Source: Odoribacter sp. (GTDB lineage Bacteria > Bacteroidota > Bacteroidia > Bacteroidales > Muribaculaceae). From it: DNA of 64,000 nucleotides. Within the stretch, counting starts at the first letter, position 1. Each line of letters begins with the position of its first letter. The notes beneath the pieces are model-generated. The model worked only from the letters and a program-made list of their open reading frames with translations, was not told where the DNA came from and searched no databases. The stretch covers positions 17,400-81,399 of the forward strand of contig JAMPHZ010000010.1 in NCBI GenBank assembly GCA_023663145.1. The letters run 5' to 3'. This document shows positions 35,240 to 45,187 of the stretch, one piece after another. The translations under genes were made by a program, and so were the position numbers.

Positions 35240-36568
35240 TTATTCTGTTTCCTTGCGCAGGTAATCGAGGCCGTCGCGCACTATCTGCTGCAATGGCAGC
35301 TTCGATGTATCTACGAATTCAGGCAGCGCGAAATCCTCAGGGGCTACTTCGTATATCCCCAAAGCTTCCATTTCGTCGATATTTTTCGAGAGAATGGCTT
35401 TCAGCAGATATTCTGCCATCACATCCATCGGAAGCACCTTGTCATACTCTCCACTGACAATCATAGCTCTGCGGCCTCCGAGCAGGCGTGCATCCGGTTT
35501 GAAAAGTTTGCGGAGTCTGTGTAGAGGAAGAGCGGGGCTCGCGCTGAGTTTGGCTGGCGATAGTGATGCCCATCCCATGAATTCATTGACATCATCTCCT
35601 TCGGCTATTACGGTTACCTGCCGGTATGGGTAACGCAGGAAGCCGTCGGCTTCACTCACAGCAGTGCCGGTAAGCACATTGCCGCTGATGATACGTACGT
35701 GGTGAGATGAGTCTTGTAACAGCCCGGCGGTCAATGCCTTGATGTCGGCGCCTGCTGATGTGCGCACGATAGTCGGCCGGTTGACTTCGGGGCCTGTCAC
35801 AGCGACGGTTACTGTGGAGTCAAGTTTTCCTGTAATTAACAGTCGGCCAATCTTGTATAGAGTTACAATATCAAGAGTCCATACATTCTCACCTTTGTTT
35901 ATCGGGGCTATATTGGCGATCTGCACGCCAACGTTTCCGGCCGGATGAGGACCTTCGACTGCCACCATCCTGGCTCCGTCAATGTTACCGAAACTCCAAT
36001 CGGCTCCATGACATATATATATGCTGCCGTGTGTGACATCATGGAGCGCCATTACTGCGCGGCTGATAGCTTCACGGGCGTCATTTCCGAGCATGCGGCA
36101 GGGTGACATTGCCAGAGGGGCTGTGTCAAGGGCTGTGACAAAGATGTCACGCACCTGTAATGATGGGTCAGGTACAATGTCGAACGGGCGACGGCGTATC
36201 ATAGCGAGGAGGCCGCTGCGCGAGAGTAGTTCCATGACAGGCATAGATGTGTTGAAAGATGCGGCATCAGAATGACCGTTGTTTTCAACCACCACCCGCA
36301 GAATCTTGCGGCGTTCGCCGCGCACAATAGCTTTAACTTTACCACTCACCGGTGACACAAGTGTTACCTGCGGGTAATTCTTATCATGCATCAATGCTGA
36401 GCCAATTTTCACTATGTCACCCTCTTTGACATCGAGTTTTGGCACGAAGCCCTCAAAGTCGTCGGGGATGATGGCGCAACAAACCGCTTGGCAGTCCTTC
36501 ACAGGGGCATTAGCGTCGAGTGCACCTTCAATTGGCAGATTCAGGCCTTTTTTCAGTTTAAGGTTCAT
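35240..36568 (-). CDS. nqrA: Na+-NQR subunit A
   Basis: A 442-aa peripheral subunit that starts the operon. Opening MNLKLKKGLNLPIEGA and the KVGDKV-like lipoyl-fold segment (LDVKEGDIVKIGSALM) are typical. With B-F it oxidises NADH and pumps Na+, the main respiratory entry in gut Bacteroidales. A -7 core sits 32 nt upstream. Confidence 0.96.
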   Translation of the reverse strand: MNLKLKKGLNLPIEGALDANAPVKDCQAVCCAIIPDDFEGFVPKLDVKEGDIVKIGSALMHDKNYPQVTLVSPVSGKVKAIVRGERRKILRVVVENNGHSDAASFNTSMPVMELLSRSGLLAMIRRRPFDIVPDPSLQVRDIFVTALDTAPLAMSPCRMLGNDAREAISRAVMALHDVTHGSIYICHGADWSFGNIDGARMVAVEGPHPAGNVGVQIANIAPINKGENVWTLDIVTLYKIGRLLITGKLDSTVTVAVTGPEVNRPTIVRTSAGADIKALTAGLLQDSSHHVRIISGNVLTGTAVSEADGFLRYPYRQVTVIAEGDDVNEFMGWASLSPAKLSASPALPLHRLRKLFKPDARLLGGRRAMIVSGEYDKVLPMDVMAEYLLKAILSKNIDEMEALGIYEVAPEDFALPEFVDTSKLPLQQIVRDGLDYLRKETE

Positions 36569-36599
36569 ATATTATAGGAGAATTTTAGAAAATTCGGTG

Positions 36600-36607
36600 C
36601 AAAATTA
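36600..36607 (-). promoter_or_regulatory. -7 promoter core of nqrABCDEF
   Basis: Reads TAATTTTG on the minus strand, 31 nt before the nqrA ATG. No -33 box at canonical spacing. Confidence 0.55.
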
Positions 36608-36708
36608 ACAATTATTCTCAAAAGGGCAAAGCTAAATTACAAGTTATTCATGCCGGGGGTGTATATTATTTTCAAGAACTGCATGAAACGCGTAGTTGTT
36701 ATAGGTTT

Positions 36709-38652
36709 ATGAAGAATGGAAAAACAAGCAGATTGCGGCGATTGTCGTTGTTTGGTCTGTTGGTGACGATGGGCATAGTTTTCGGAGACATCGGCACCTC
36801 CCCGCTCTATGTGATGAAAGCGATTGTGGGAGTAACCCCTGATTATACAGAAGATTATATAACAGGTGCTGTGTCGTGTATAATATGGACTCTCACCCTC
36901 CAGACCACATTAAAATATGTTGTGATGGTGCTTCGGGCCGATAACCATGGTGAGGGCGGAATTCTTGCCCTGTTCGCTCTGATAAGGAATGCGCCCCGCA
37001 AGTGGCTTTACGTAGTGGCTGCAACGGGCGCTGCGGCACTGATAGCCGATGGTGTCATTACACCGGCCATCACTGTCACATCAGCCATCGAGGGCCTTGA
37101 TACCGTGGTGCCGGCTCTACCCGTAATGGCTATAGTTATTACTATAATAGTATTGATTTTCTTGATGCAGCAGGCCGGCACTCACCGTATAGGTCGTTAT
37201 TTTGGGCCGTTCATGCTTGTGTGGTTCATAACTTTGGGTGTGCTCGGAGTGATGGCGATGATTGATCATCTTGCGATTCTGAAAGCGTTTAATCCCTGGT
37301 ATGCCATCAAGTTACTGGTGAATTCGCCCGGATGGTTTCTGATACTCGGTGCGGTGTTTCTATGTACCACAGGTGCCGAGGCTTTATACAGTGATCTCGG
37401 ACATTGCGGCCGGCGTAATATCACAGTGAGTTGGTTTTTTGTAAAGATGATGCTTATCCTTAACTATCTGGGGCAGGGAGCTTGGCTGATAAGCCACAAT
37501 GGCGAGACGGATTATGTCAATCCATTCTATGCCATAATGCCGCAATGGTTTTTAGTCCCCGGAGTGGTGCTTGCCACCGGCGCTGCAATCATTGCGAGCC
37601 AGGCACTTCTGAGTGGGTCGTTCACTTTGTTTTCCGAAGCCATGAATCTTGGGTTCTGGCCTAAGATACGGATTAAATATCCATCGATGGAAAAAGGTCA
37701 GCTTTATATTCCGGCAGTGAATTATACGTTGCTTGCCGGTTGTCTTCTGACTGTGATTATATTTGGTAACTCAAGCAGGATGGAGGCTGCCTATGGCCTT
37801 GCCATTACTGTGACCATGCTGATGACAACTATGCTTATGACAGTTTGGCTGCGGATGAAAGGGATGTCACGGTGGATATGTGCCGGATTCATGGTTGTTT
37901 TCGGAGCAATAGAGGGCTGTTTCTTTGTGGCTAATATGTTCAAGTTCCATCACGGAGGTTGGTTCAGCTGTTTTATTGCCGCTGTTGTGCTTGCAGTGAT
38001 GCTTATATGGCATGATGCTTCGCGCCGGAGGATGGGATTTATCGAATACAAGCGTCTCGGTGATTATCTTGACACGATAGCTGCGATATCATCCGATGAC
38101 GAGATTCCGCGTTATGCGTCAAATGTGGTTTATCTGAGCAGGTCGGGCGATCCTGATAAGCTTGAGGGAAAGCTGTTGTATTCTATAGTGAACAAACAAC
38201 CTAAGAGAGCTGATCATTATTGGTTTCTGCATATTGAACGTACTGACTCGCCTGAAGATCTTGAGTACGAGGTTAATATCCCTGTACCTGGTACTATTTA
38301 TCTTGTCAATATGAGGCTCGGTTTCAGAGTTGAATCCAAGGTTAGCGTGTACTTGCGTCAGGTAGTGGAGGATCTTGTTGCAGCCGGGAAGCTTGATTTA
38401 ACCAGTCGCTATACATCACTCCGTCATAAGGGTATACCTGGTGATTTCAGGTTTATTCTGCTGCACAAGACCTTTTCGCCGTCGAGCCATTGCTCGCGAC
38501 GTGATACCGTGATGATGCAGCTTTATGAGGCGTTGCGGCACCTCGGCACAAGCGATCAGCGTGCATTCGGCCTTGATACCAGCACTGTCACTGTGGAGAC
38601 TGTGCCACTGATCATAAATACATCAGCCGGGCGTCGTATAAGGCCTAAGTAA
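36709..38652 (+). CDS. kup: Kup/Trk-type potassium uptake transporter
   Basis: A 647-aa K+ importer of the KUP/HAK/KT family. The diagnostic N-terminal GIVFGDIGTSPLYVMKAI is present, followed by ~12 membrane helices to ~residue 440 and a cytoplasmic tail of ~200 residues. It is transcribed alone, divergent from nqr, and ends in a strong terminator. Full length. Confidence 0.95.
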   Translation: MKNGKTSRLRRLSLFGLLVTMGIVFGDIGTSPLYVMKAIVGVTPDYTEDYITGAVSCIIWTLTLQTTLKYVVMVLRADNHGEGGILALFALIRNAPRKWLYVVAATGAAALIADGVITPAITVTSAIEGLDTVVPALPVMAIVITIIVLIFLMQQAGTHRIGRYFGPFMLVWFITLGVLGVMAMIDHLAILKAFNPWYAIKLLVNSPGWFLILGAVFLCTTGAEALYSDLGHCGRRNITVSWFFVKMMLILNYLGQGAWLISHNGETDYVNPFYAIMPQWFLVPGVVLATGAAIIASQALLSGSFTLFSEAMNLGFWPKIRIKYPSMEKGQLYIPAVNYTLLAGCLLTVIIFGNSSRMEAAYGLAITVTMLMTTMLMTVWLRMKGMSRWICAGFMVVFGAIEGCFFVANMFKFHHGGWFSCFIAAVVLAVMLIWHDASRRRMGFIEYKRLGDYLDTIAAISSDDEIPRYASNVVYLSRSGDPDKLEGKLLYSIVNKQPKRADHYWFLHIERTDSPEDLEYEVNIPVPGTIYLVNMRLGFRVESKVSVYLRQVVEDLVAAGKLDLTSRYTSLRHKGIPGDFRFILLHKTFSPSSHCSRRDTVMMQLYEALRHLGTSDQRAFGLDTSTVTVETVPLIINTSAGRRIRPK

Positions 38653-38692
38653 AAAAACGGTAGGCACTGGTTTGCAGAGCTTACCGTTTTTT
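38652..38692 (+). terminator. Intrinsic terminator after kup
   Basis: A 14-bp stem with one mismatch (AAAAAACGGTAGGC/GCTTACCGTTTTTT) overlaps the stop codon and ends in a T-run; it can act in both directions. Confidence 0.85.
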
Positions 38693-38711
38693 ATATCTGG
38701 TAGTTTTCAGG

Positions 38712-39398
38712 TCAAGGTTCCTGGACATATGGCATGACTATGTCGCGCCAAACAAGGTAGGCCGGCCCGAGCAGATGCAAGCCGTCGTTGGTGAAGTCCT
38801 TGCGCAAGTTTCCTTCATTGTCGCAGAAATATGGATATAGGTTTATCCATCGTATACCTTTTTCTGCGGCAAGCGGTTGTAGTAGTGAGTTGATGCGCCT
38901 TATAGTGTCTTCCTTGCCTGCCATTGCTTTATATCGGCCGAAAGAATTGTTTATAGGCAACATTGACTGCAGGTAAATGCGTGTAGAGGGAGATTGTTGC
39001 TTTATGTAGTCAATGAGTTCGCTAACAGCGGTGACGATTGAATCAGGGGTGAGATCGTGTGATACGTCATTTGCTCCGGTCATTAGGAAAATCTTGGCGG
39101 GATGTCCGTTTACCACGGAGCCTATGCGTTCGCCTATGCCTTCTACAATGTCGCCGTTGATGCCTCGGTTTACTACATTGGGCATTTTGAGCAGTTCGTG
39201 CCACTCGCAGCCGTGAGTGAGACTGTTACCGAGAAATACTATAGTGGTGGAATCGACACCGAGTGTTTCAAAGAGAGAAGCTCTCTGATAATATAGCTCG
39301 GTGTATTTGGGTTTGGCAGGGGTATTGCCATCACCTGCAGCGGCGGCGATAGCCGCCGCTGCAGTGATAGTCAGTGCCAATGAGCGAAGCAGTTTCAT
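38712..39398 (-). CDS. Exported SGNH/GDSL hydrolase
   Basis: A 228-aa protein with an Ala-rich signal peptide (~1-22). The SGNH blocks are IVFLGNSLTHG (Ser), GINGDIVEG (Gly), MTGANDVSHD (Asn) and DGLHLLGPAY (Asp and His). Likely a periplasmic or surface esterase, perhaps an O- or N-deacetylase of amino sugars, given that it overlaps murQ by 4 nt and shares its transcript. Substrate unproven. Confidence 0.85.
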   Translation of the reverse strand: MKLLRSLALTITAAAAIAAAAGDGNTPAKPKYTELYYQRASLFETLGVDSTTIVFLGNSLTHGCEWHELLKMPNVVNRGINGDIVEGIGERIGSVVNGHPAKIFLMTGANDVSHDLTPDSIVTAVSELIDYIKQQSPSTRIYLQSMLPINNSFGRYKAMAGKEDTIRRINSLLQPLAAEKGIRWINLYPYFCDNEGNLRKDFTNDGLHLLGPAYLVWRDIVMPYVQEP

Positions 39399-40219
39399 GC
39401 TTGAGCTGTTTCGCGGTATGCGTCGACGGCGTTTTTCACTGAGCCGTGCATCAGCAGGAGGCGTTTTGCCTCATCGTATTCCATTCCCAGTTCGTCCATC
39501 ACCATGCGTGTACCGCGATCGACGAGTTTGGCGTTGGTAAGCTGCATGTTCACCATTTTGTTGCCTTTCACGCGGCCCATCTTGATCATTACTGATGTGG
39601 TGATCATGTTACATATCATCTTTTGGCCTGTGCCTGATTTCATGCGTGATGAACCGGTTACATATTCTGGACCTACGACCATTTCGATGGCGATATCGGC
39701 GGCTTTGCTTACCGGTGCGTCAGGATTCGAGGTTATGGCGGCAGTCAGGATACCGTGTTCGCGGCAGTCGTTGAGCGCTCCTATAACGTATGGAGTGGTC
39801 CCGGAGGCTGCTATACCGATGACGGTGTCTTTGTCGTTGATGTTATATTTTTCAAGATCGTGCCATCCCTGATGGTCGTCGTCTTCGGCGTTTTCAACAG
39901 CGCTGCGCAGTGCTACATCGCCACCTGCGATCAAGCCGATAACCCAAGATGGATCCATACCGAATGTGGGAGGAATCTCGGATGCGTCAAGCACGCCGAG
40001 GCGCCCTGATGTACCGGCTCCCATGTAGAATATACGGCCGCCTTTTTTCATGCGGGCAACGATTTCGGTGACGAGTTTTTCAATCTGGGGTATGGCTTTC
40101 TCTACAGCCAGAGCCACTTTCTTGTCTTCGGTGTTTATATCGTGCAATATTTCGCCCACACTCTTTTTCTCGAGATCATTGTAGAGCGATGATTGTTCAC
40201 TAATTTTTACAAATGCCAT
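39395..40219 (-). CDS. murQ: N-acetylmuramic acid 6-phosphate etherase MurQ
   Basis: A 274-aa SIS-domain lyase that splits MurNAc-6-P into GlcNAc-6-P and D-lactate. The signature FYMGAGTSGRLGVLDASEIP is intact, as is GPEYVTGSSRMKSGTGQK. It sits downstream of the kinase and MurT-like genes, as in the MurNAc utilisation cluster known from Tannerella forsythia, and upstream of the SGNH hydrolase. Confidence 0.96.
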   Translation of the reverse strand: MAFVKISEQSSLYNDLEKKSVGEILHDINTEDKKVALAVEKAIPQIEKLVTEIVARMKKGGRIFYMGAGTSGRLGVLDASEIPPTFGMDPSWVIGLIAGGDVALRSAVENAEDDDHQGWHDLEKYNINDKDTVIGIAASGTTPYVIGALNDCREHGILTAAITSNPDAPVSKAADIAIEMVVGPEYVTGSSRMKSGTGQKMICNMITTSVMIKMGRVKGNKMVNMQLTNAKLVDRGTRMVMDELGMEYDEAKRLLLMHGSVKNAVDAYRETAQA

Positions 40220-40258
40220 TATAAAATAGTTATGATAATGATATGGTGATCGGGTGAA

Positions 40259-41101
40259 TTAAGCTGTGTGGAATTTTATAAGGCCTTCCATCGGGCTTTT
40301 GATAATGTTGCCTACTGTGCAACCACATGCTGCTGCGGCTTCTTCGAGCACGGGGCGATAGTAATGTGCGATGGAGCCGATGAAGTTGACGCTCAGTTCG
40401 CGGTAGCCTTTGTATTGTGCGATGTTACGCACGAAGAAAGCTTTGAAGGAGTTGAACACGAGGTCGTGGATTTCCTTGCGGTCAATATTCTGGATAAGGA
40501 ATGGTGTGACGGATGCAAGAAAGCGGTTGCCTTGGGGCTCCTTGTACACGCGGCGGATAATAGTGAGTCTGTCAAGATCGAATTGTTTGAGGAATTTCTC
40601 ACACAGGTCGGCAGGCAGCTGGTTTTTGAGAACGTCGCCAAGAAGAATTTTGCCGAGAACAGCTCCTGAACCTTCGTCACCGAGAATGTAGCCAAGGGGG
40701 GACACATTGTCGCGGATTTCTGTTCCGTCATAGTAGCAGGAATTGGATCCTGTTCCCATGATGCAGGCGATGCCCGGATTGCGGCCACACAGGGCGCGTG
40801 CGGCAGCAAGGAGGTCGGTGTGGACCTCAACGGTAGAGGCGGCGGGGAAGTTGGCGCGGATTGCTCCGGCTACGTTTCCGCAGACTTCGGGTGAGATGCA
40901 TCCGGCGCCGTAGAAGTAAACTTCTTCGACGGGATAACCGGCGAGTTCAGGGGTTAATTCAGTGGCGATGCGCTGTCGCATCTCTTCTTCAGTAAGCATT
41001 ACGGCGTTCATGCCGAGTGTGAAAACCTGTTTTTCAACTTTTCCGTTGTTGAGCAGGCACCAATCGATCTTGGTGCTTCCGCAGTCAGCTATAAGTATCA
41101 T
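40259..41101 (-). CDS. BadF/NagK-type amino sugar kinase (MurK-like)
   Basis: A 280-aa ASKHA-fold kinase: phosphate-1 motif IADCGSTKIDWCLL at the N-terminus, adenosine motif CIMGTGSNSCYYDG, and ILGDEGSGAVLGK. Members phosphorylate GlcNAc or MurNAc at O6. Position between the MurT-like gene and murQ points to MurNAc as substrate (inference). Its start overlaps the upstream stop by 4 nt. Confidence 0.88.
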   Translation of the reverse strand: MILIADCGSTKIDWCLLNNGKVEKQVFTLGMNAVMLTEEEMRQRIATELTPELAGYPVEEVYFYGAGCISPEVCGNVAGAIRANFPAASTVEVHTDLLAAARALCGRNPGIACIMGTGSNSCYYDGTEIRDNVSPLGYILGDEGSGAVLGKILLGDVLKNQLPADLCEKFLKQFDLDRLTIIRRVYKEPQGNRFLASVTPFLIQNIDRKEIHDLVFNSFKAFFVRNIAQYKGYRELSVNFIGSIAHYYRPVLEEAAAACGCTVGNIIKSPMEGLIKFHTA

Positions 41102-42279
41102 ATCTTAATATAAATTTTCTTTTTGTATAAAATGAGGCCTACGAGCCAGTTAACTAATACGAATGATATTGCGAAAGTGAGTGATGCCAGGGTGGCGTCG
41201 CCGCAACATATCGGCATGAGCAGGTCGTTGTAGATCCAACCCTTGAGGGAGGTCATACCTGATGCTCCCTGGACTTTTATCACTCCGATAACTATAGAAA
41301 GAACCGCCCCGAGACAGTAGAGGAACAGGGGATTGATACCGAATACTTCGAAGAACCGGCACCAACTGCGGTGTCCTTTGATGTCAATAATCCATATGAG
41401 TAGACCGAGGAAGCTTGAGGCGAGTCCGCAGGTTGTAAGCACGAAAGTGGGCGACCATATTTTTTTGTTTATTGGTATGCCGTAGCTGAGCAGGAATCCT
41501 GCGAACGTGAGTATGGTCCCCAGAATGAACAGCCGGTTGATGCGGTCGCGATTGTCTTTGAGTGACACAATCCAGCTTCCGCATATGAAACCTATAAGCA
41601 TATGTGCGATAGATGGCAGGGTGCTGAGAAGGCCTTCGGGATCGAACTTAAGTGTCACACCGTCAATTGTGTCGGCGTACATGTGATCGGGTCCGAGAAC
41701 TTTGTGGTCGACAACTGAGATGATATTTGAGTCGGCAAATTCAAATCCGTTGCCGGCAATGAGCATTATAGCGTAAATAACAAGCAGTGCGCCTACGAAA
41801 ATCGGTAGATGGCGGTGTTTGAGCCAGAGTGCGACGAGAGATCCAACTCCGTAGCAGATGGCCAGTCGGGGCATGACACCGAGGATGCGTATATGGTCGA
41901 AGTTGAACATGGCTTCCCAAATGGATGCCGCTGAGGCGATACCTCGCAGGAATAATCCGAGCCATGCTATGCCGAGTCCTATTAGGAAAATCACGATGGT
42001 GCGGCGGAGTATTTTCCACATGGCTGCCGTAGAAAATTGGAATTCGTATTTACGCAATGAGAAATAGGTTGAGACGCCCATGATAAACATGAAGAACGGG
42101 AATACCAGGTCGGTAGGCGTGAGGCCGTTCCATGAGGCATGCTCCAGTGGTGTGTATATATGCCCCCAGGAGCCGGGATTGTTGACGAGAATCATGCCTG
42201 CGATTGTGATGCCTCGCAGGATGTCAAGCGCCAAGAGTCGTTTCGGTTTAGCTGCAGTGGTGTCTTTGGCAGGTTTCAT
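41098..42279 (-). CDS. DUF5009/COG4299 membrane protein (MurT-like)
   Basis: A 393-aa polytopic membrane protein (~10 helices) with RLLALDILRGITIAGMILVN and GLTPTDLVFPFFMFIMG, the hallmarks of the NagX/heparan-alpha-glucosaminide acetyltransferase-like family. A homologous position in the Tannerella MurNAc cluster is held by the inner-membrane transporter MurT (recalled, not searched). It may import MurNAc or acetylate amino sugars. It overlaps the kinase gene by 4 nt. Confidence 0.8.
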   Translation of the reverse strand: MKPAKDTTAAKPKRLLALDILRGITIAGMILVNNPGSWGHIYTPLEHASWNGLTPTDLVFPFFMFIMGVSTYFSLRKYEFQFSTAAMWKILRRTIVIFLIGLGIAWLGLFLRGIASAASIWEAMFNFDHIRILGVMPRLAICYGVGSLVALWLKHRHLPIFVGALLVIYAIMLIAGNGFEFADSNIISVVDHKVLGPDHMYADTIDGVTLKFDPEGLLSTLPSIAHMLIGFICGSWIVSLKDNRDRINRLFILGTILTFAGFLLSYGIPINKKIWSPTFVLTTCGLASSFLGLLIWIIDIKGHRSWCRFFEVFGINPLFLYCLGAVLSIVIGVIKVQGASGMTSLKGWIYNDLLMPICCGDATLASLTFAISFVLVNWLVGLILYKKKIYIKI

Positions 42280-42282
42280 GTA

Positions 42283-45102
42283 TTAGTTGTTTTTAGAAGT
42301 TGTATGTCTGTCAACGAGATATACTATTGATTTGTAAGGCACGCCGGAGTTGTTTGTAAGCCCTATCTCACATGTCCGTGAGTTGGAGTAGCCGGCCGTT
42401 ACGCCGGCTTTTTCAATTGCTGGTCGCAGGTTGCGCAATCCCCATGCATTTAAATCCGGTACAGTGAAGCCCTTGTCACCGGCGAATCCGCAACAGCCTA
42501 CGGCTGCCGGTACGGTGACATTGTTGGAGCAACGGCGCGCGAGGTTCACTATGGTATCAGCCAATCCCATCAGGCGTGTAGAGCATGTGACATGCACAGC
42601 TATCGGCTCCGAACCTTGGTTGAATTCGAGATGCTCGGCAAGAAACTTCTCAATGAATTCGGCAGGTTCGTACAGTTTCAGACTTTTTATGTGGTGACGC
42701 ATGCGGTGAAGGCATGGGCTTTGATCGCATAGCACAGGGTAACGGCCGTTTTCGCTGGCCTTTATGAGTGCTTTTTCGAGTTTTGCTGTCATGTCATCGG
42801 CAATGTCAGGCATACCTTTGCTTTCCCATATCATTCCGCAGCACAGTTTGTCCATGCCTTCGGGAAATATAACGCGATACCCCGCCTTGTTACACAGCGA
42901 TACCATTGTGTCAACGAGCGGTGCGGCTGACTTCCCTTTCTCTGTTGACACGCCCATGGTGCGGTTGATGCATGACGGGAAGTATACAACGGTGCGGGGT
43001 AACTGAGGTTGTGGCTTGTTCACTGCTTTTGACGGAGAGAAAGGCTTGGGGAGTGCGGCAGTCCACAATGGCATACCTATTTTGTTGAGAGCGCGGCCAA
43101 CCGAATTCACGCCATTGTCACCGAGGACACTGTGTGCTATGTCGGCGGCTCCGAGAGCTAAGCGCAGACCGGAAGATATTCCGGCGAGGTGTTCGGCGGC
43201 AAATGCTCCTGTCTTGTAACCGAGCGAGCCTTTCGGAAGGTGCTGTTCGCGCACGTAGTGTATCATGTCACCGGTGTTTATTTTCATCGGACATGAAGTT
43301 GAGCAGAGCCCGTCGCCTGCGCATGTTTCGTTGCCAAGGAACTTGAACCCTTTCTTGAGACGTACGGCACGGGCGAGACTTGCAGGGTCGGCGAGGCGCT
43401 CGAGTCGTGCTATCTCGCGGAGAATCACAGTACGTTGGCGCGCAGATAGTGAGAATCCACAACTCACGCAGTTTGGTTCGCAGAATCCGCATTCGATACA
43501 CTTATCTACAATCGGGTTAAGTGGCGGGAGCGGCTTCATGCTTTTTATGTAGCATTCGGGATCGTCATTGAATATCACGCCGCGGTTGAGAATGCAGTTT
43601 GGATCAAAAGCATCTTTGATGCGGCGCATAAGCGAGAAAGCTTTCTCGCCCCATTCTCGTTGTACGAAAGGAGCCATGTTACGGCCTACGCCGTGCTCGG
43701 CTTTAAGAGATCCGTCGTAACGGTCGACCACGAGGTGCTCGATGTCTTCCATGAGACGGCGGTATTTGTCGATATCTGCTTGTGTCTCGAATGATTGGGC
43801 AATGATGAAGTGGTAGTTGCCTTCAAGTGCGTGTCCGTATATGCACGCCTGTTCGTATCCGTTGCGGTGTAGAAGCTCTATCAGTTCGACTGTTGCGCTC
43901 GGCAGGTCTTCGATGTAGAACGCTATGTCTTCAATAATAGCGGTTGTACCAAGAGGGCGTGTGCCGCCTACCGATGGAAATATGCCGGAGCGGAGTGACC
44001 ACCAGGCAGATGTCTCGGCCGGATCGCTTGAGAAATGGGCTTCTTTATAGAGTGTGAAAGTGTTGACCACTTCCATTATTTTCTTGATGTTGTTGTCAAG
44101 TCCTTCCTGTGAGTCGGCTTTGGTGTCGATCAGCAGGGCGGTGAGACCTTTCCCTGTTGGGTCGTTGACACTTTCAAGGCTTTTTGAATCAAGTAATTCA
44201 CATGAGAAAACAGGCGTGTTTTTTTTCAAGGCCACCACGCATTGGCAAGCTTCGGAGATGTCGCTGAAGTACAGCATTGCTGAGGCGGTGCATGTGAAAA
44301 GATGCGATGTCTGCAATGTTGCTGTGCTCAGGAATCCAAGTGTTCCTTCGCTGCCTACCATGCAATGGGCTATTATGTCGAATGGGTCAGTGAACTTGAC
44401 AAATGGCAGTAGATTAAGTCCTGTTACATTCTTGATGGAGTATTTGTGACGGATGCGGCGTGATAGTTCGTCATCGCTGACGATGGTCTGGCGGATTGAT
44501 TCAATTTCGGCTATCAGGTTGGGGCGCATTTCTGCGAAGCGTTGTCTTGACTCGGGATCCCCGGTGTCAAGAAGGGTGCCATCGGCGAACACAATACGCA
44601 TTGAGCGCAATATATTGTCACTGTTGGCGTGTGTGCCGCAATTCATGCCTGAGGCATTATTGATGATTATTCCGCCTACTGTAGCGGCTTTCTTGGACGC
44701 AGGGTCGGGCGCGAACATGCGGCCGTAGGGGGCAAGGATCTCGCTTGCCTCGGAACCGAGAATGCCGGGCTGCATTGTTATGAATTCAGCATCCGGGGAT
44801 ATTTCATATTTATTCCAAGACCGATCAATTACAATGAGTACCGAGTCGGTGATAGCCTGGCCTGACAGACTGGTTCCTGAAGCACGAAAAGTAACGGGAA
44901 CCTCAAGGCGGTTGGCCTCGCGGAGCAGCCGGGCTACCTCATATTCATCATTGGCGCGTACCACAATTTTAGGGATCATGCGGTAAAAACCGGCGTCTGT
45001 GCCCCAGGCGAGGGTGCGCAGCTCGTCGGTATAGATGCGTTTTGAGGGTATGAAGCTGCTTATAGCAGCGAGAAAATCATTATGTCGAGGTGAGTCGGTC
45101 AT
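42283..45102 (-). CDS. FAD/4Fe-4S oxidoreductase, D-lactate or D-2-hydroxyacid dehydrogenase type
   Basis: A 939-aa fusion protein. Residues ~1-500 are FAD_binding_4 plus FAD-oxidase C domain (VTFRASGTSLSGQAI, GTLGFLSTA, AEHGVGRN). Next come two 4Fe-4S motifs (CIECGFCEPNC and CAGDGLCSTSCP), then a GlpC-like CCG domain (CCGMIWESKG, GCCGFAGDKGF). The order matches YdiJ/Dld-II. Only 3 nt separate it from the MurT-like gene. MurQ produces D-lactate, so D-lactate oxidation to pyruvate is the favoured role (inference); D-2-hydroxyglutarate is the alternative. Confidence 0.87.
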   Translation of the reverse strand: MTDSPRHNDFLAAISSFIPSKRIYTDELRTLAWGTDAGFYRMIPKIVVRANDEYEVARLLREANRLEVPVTFRASGTSLSGQAITDSVLIVIDRSWNKYEISPDAEFITMQPGILGSEASEILAPYGRMFAPDPASKKAATVGGIIINNASGMNCGTHANSDNILRSMRIVFADGTLLDTGDPESRQRFAEMRPNLIAEIESIRQTIVSDDELSRRIRHKYSIKNVTGLNLLPFVKFTDPFDIIAHCMVGSEGTLGFLSTATLQTSHLFTCTASAMLYFSDISEACQCVVALKKNTPVFSCELLDSKSLESVNDPTGKGLTALLIDTKADSQEGLDNNIKKIMEVVNTFTLYKEAHFSSDPAETSAWWSLRSGIFPSVGGTRPLGTTAIIEDIAFYIEDLPSATVELIELLHRNGYEQACIYGHALEGNYHFIIAQSFETQADIDKYRRLMEDIEHLVVDRYDGSLKAEHGVGRNMAPFVQREWGEKAFSLMRRIKDAFDPNCILNRGVIFNDDPECYIKSMKPLPPLNPIVDKCIECGFCEPNCVSCGFSLSARQRTVILREIARLERLADPASLARAVRLKKGFKFLGNETCAGDGLCSTSCPMKINTGDMIHYVREQHLPKGSLGYKTGAFAAEHLAGISSGLRLALGAADIAHSVLGDNGVNSVGRALNKIGMPLWTAALPKPFSPSKAVNKPQPQLPRTVVYFPSCINRTMGVSTEKGKSAAPLVDTMVSLCNKAGYRVIFPEGMDKLCCGMIWESKGMPDIADDMTAKLEKALIKASENGRYPVLCDQSPCLHRMRHHIKSLKLYEPAEFIEKFLAEHLEFNQGSEPIAVHVTCSTRLMGLADTIVNLARRCSNNVTVPAAVGCCGFAGDKGFTVPDLNAWGLRNLRPAIEKAGVTAGYSNSRTCEIGLTNNSGVPYKSIVYLVDRHTTSKNN

Positions 45103-45131
45103 GGATTGTGAAATGATGGATTGATATTGCG

Positions 45132-45172
45132 GATTGTTGCCGCCTCGGATTTATGGCCGGGCGGCAGCAATC
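45132..45172. repeat. Hairpin between the NamZ-like and flavoprotein genes
   Basis: A 13-bp inverted repeat with one G-U pair (GATTGTTGCCGCC/GGCGGCAGCAATC). It lies after the NamZ-like gene on the minus strand without a T-run, so it may only partly terminate or may stabilise mRNA. Confidence 0.5.
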
Positions 45173-45187
45173 TGCATGAGAGGTTTT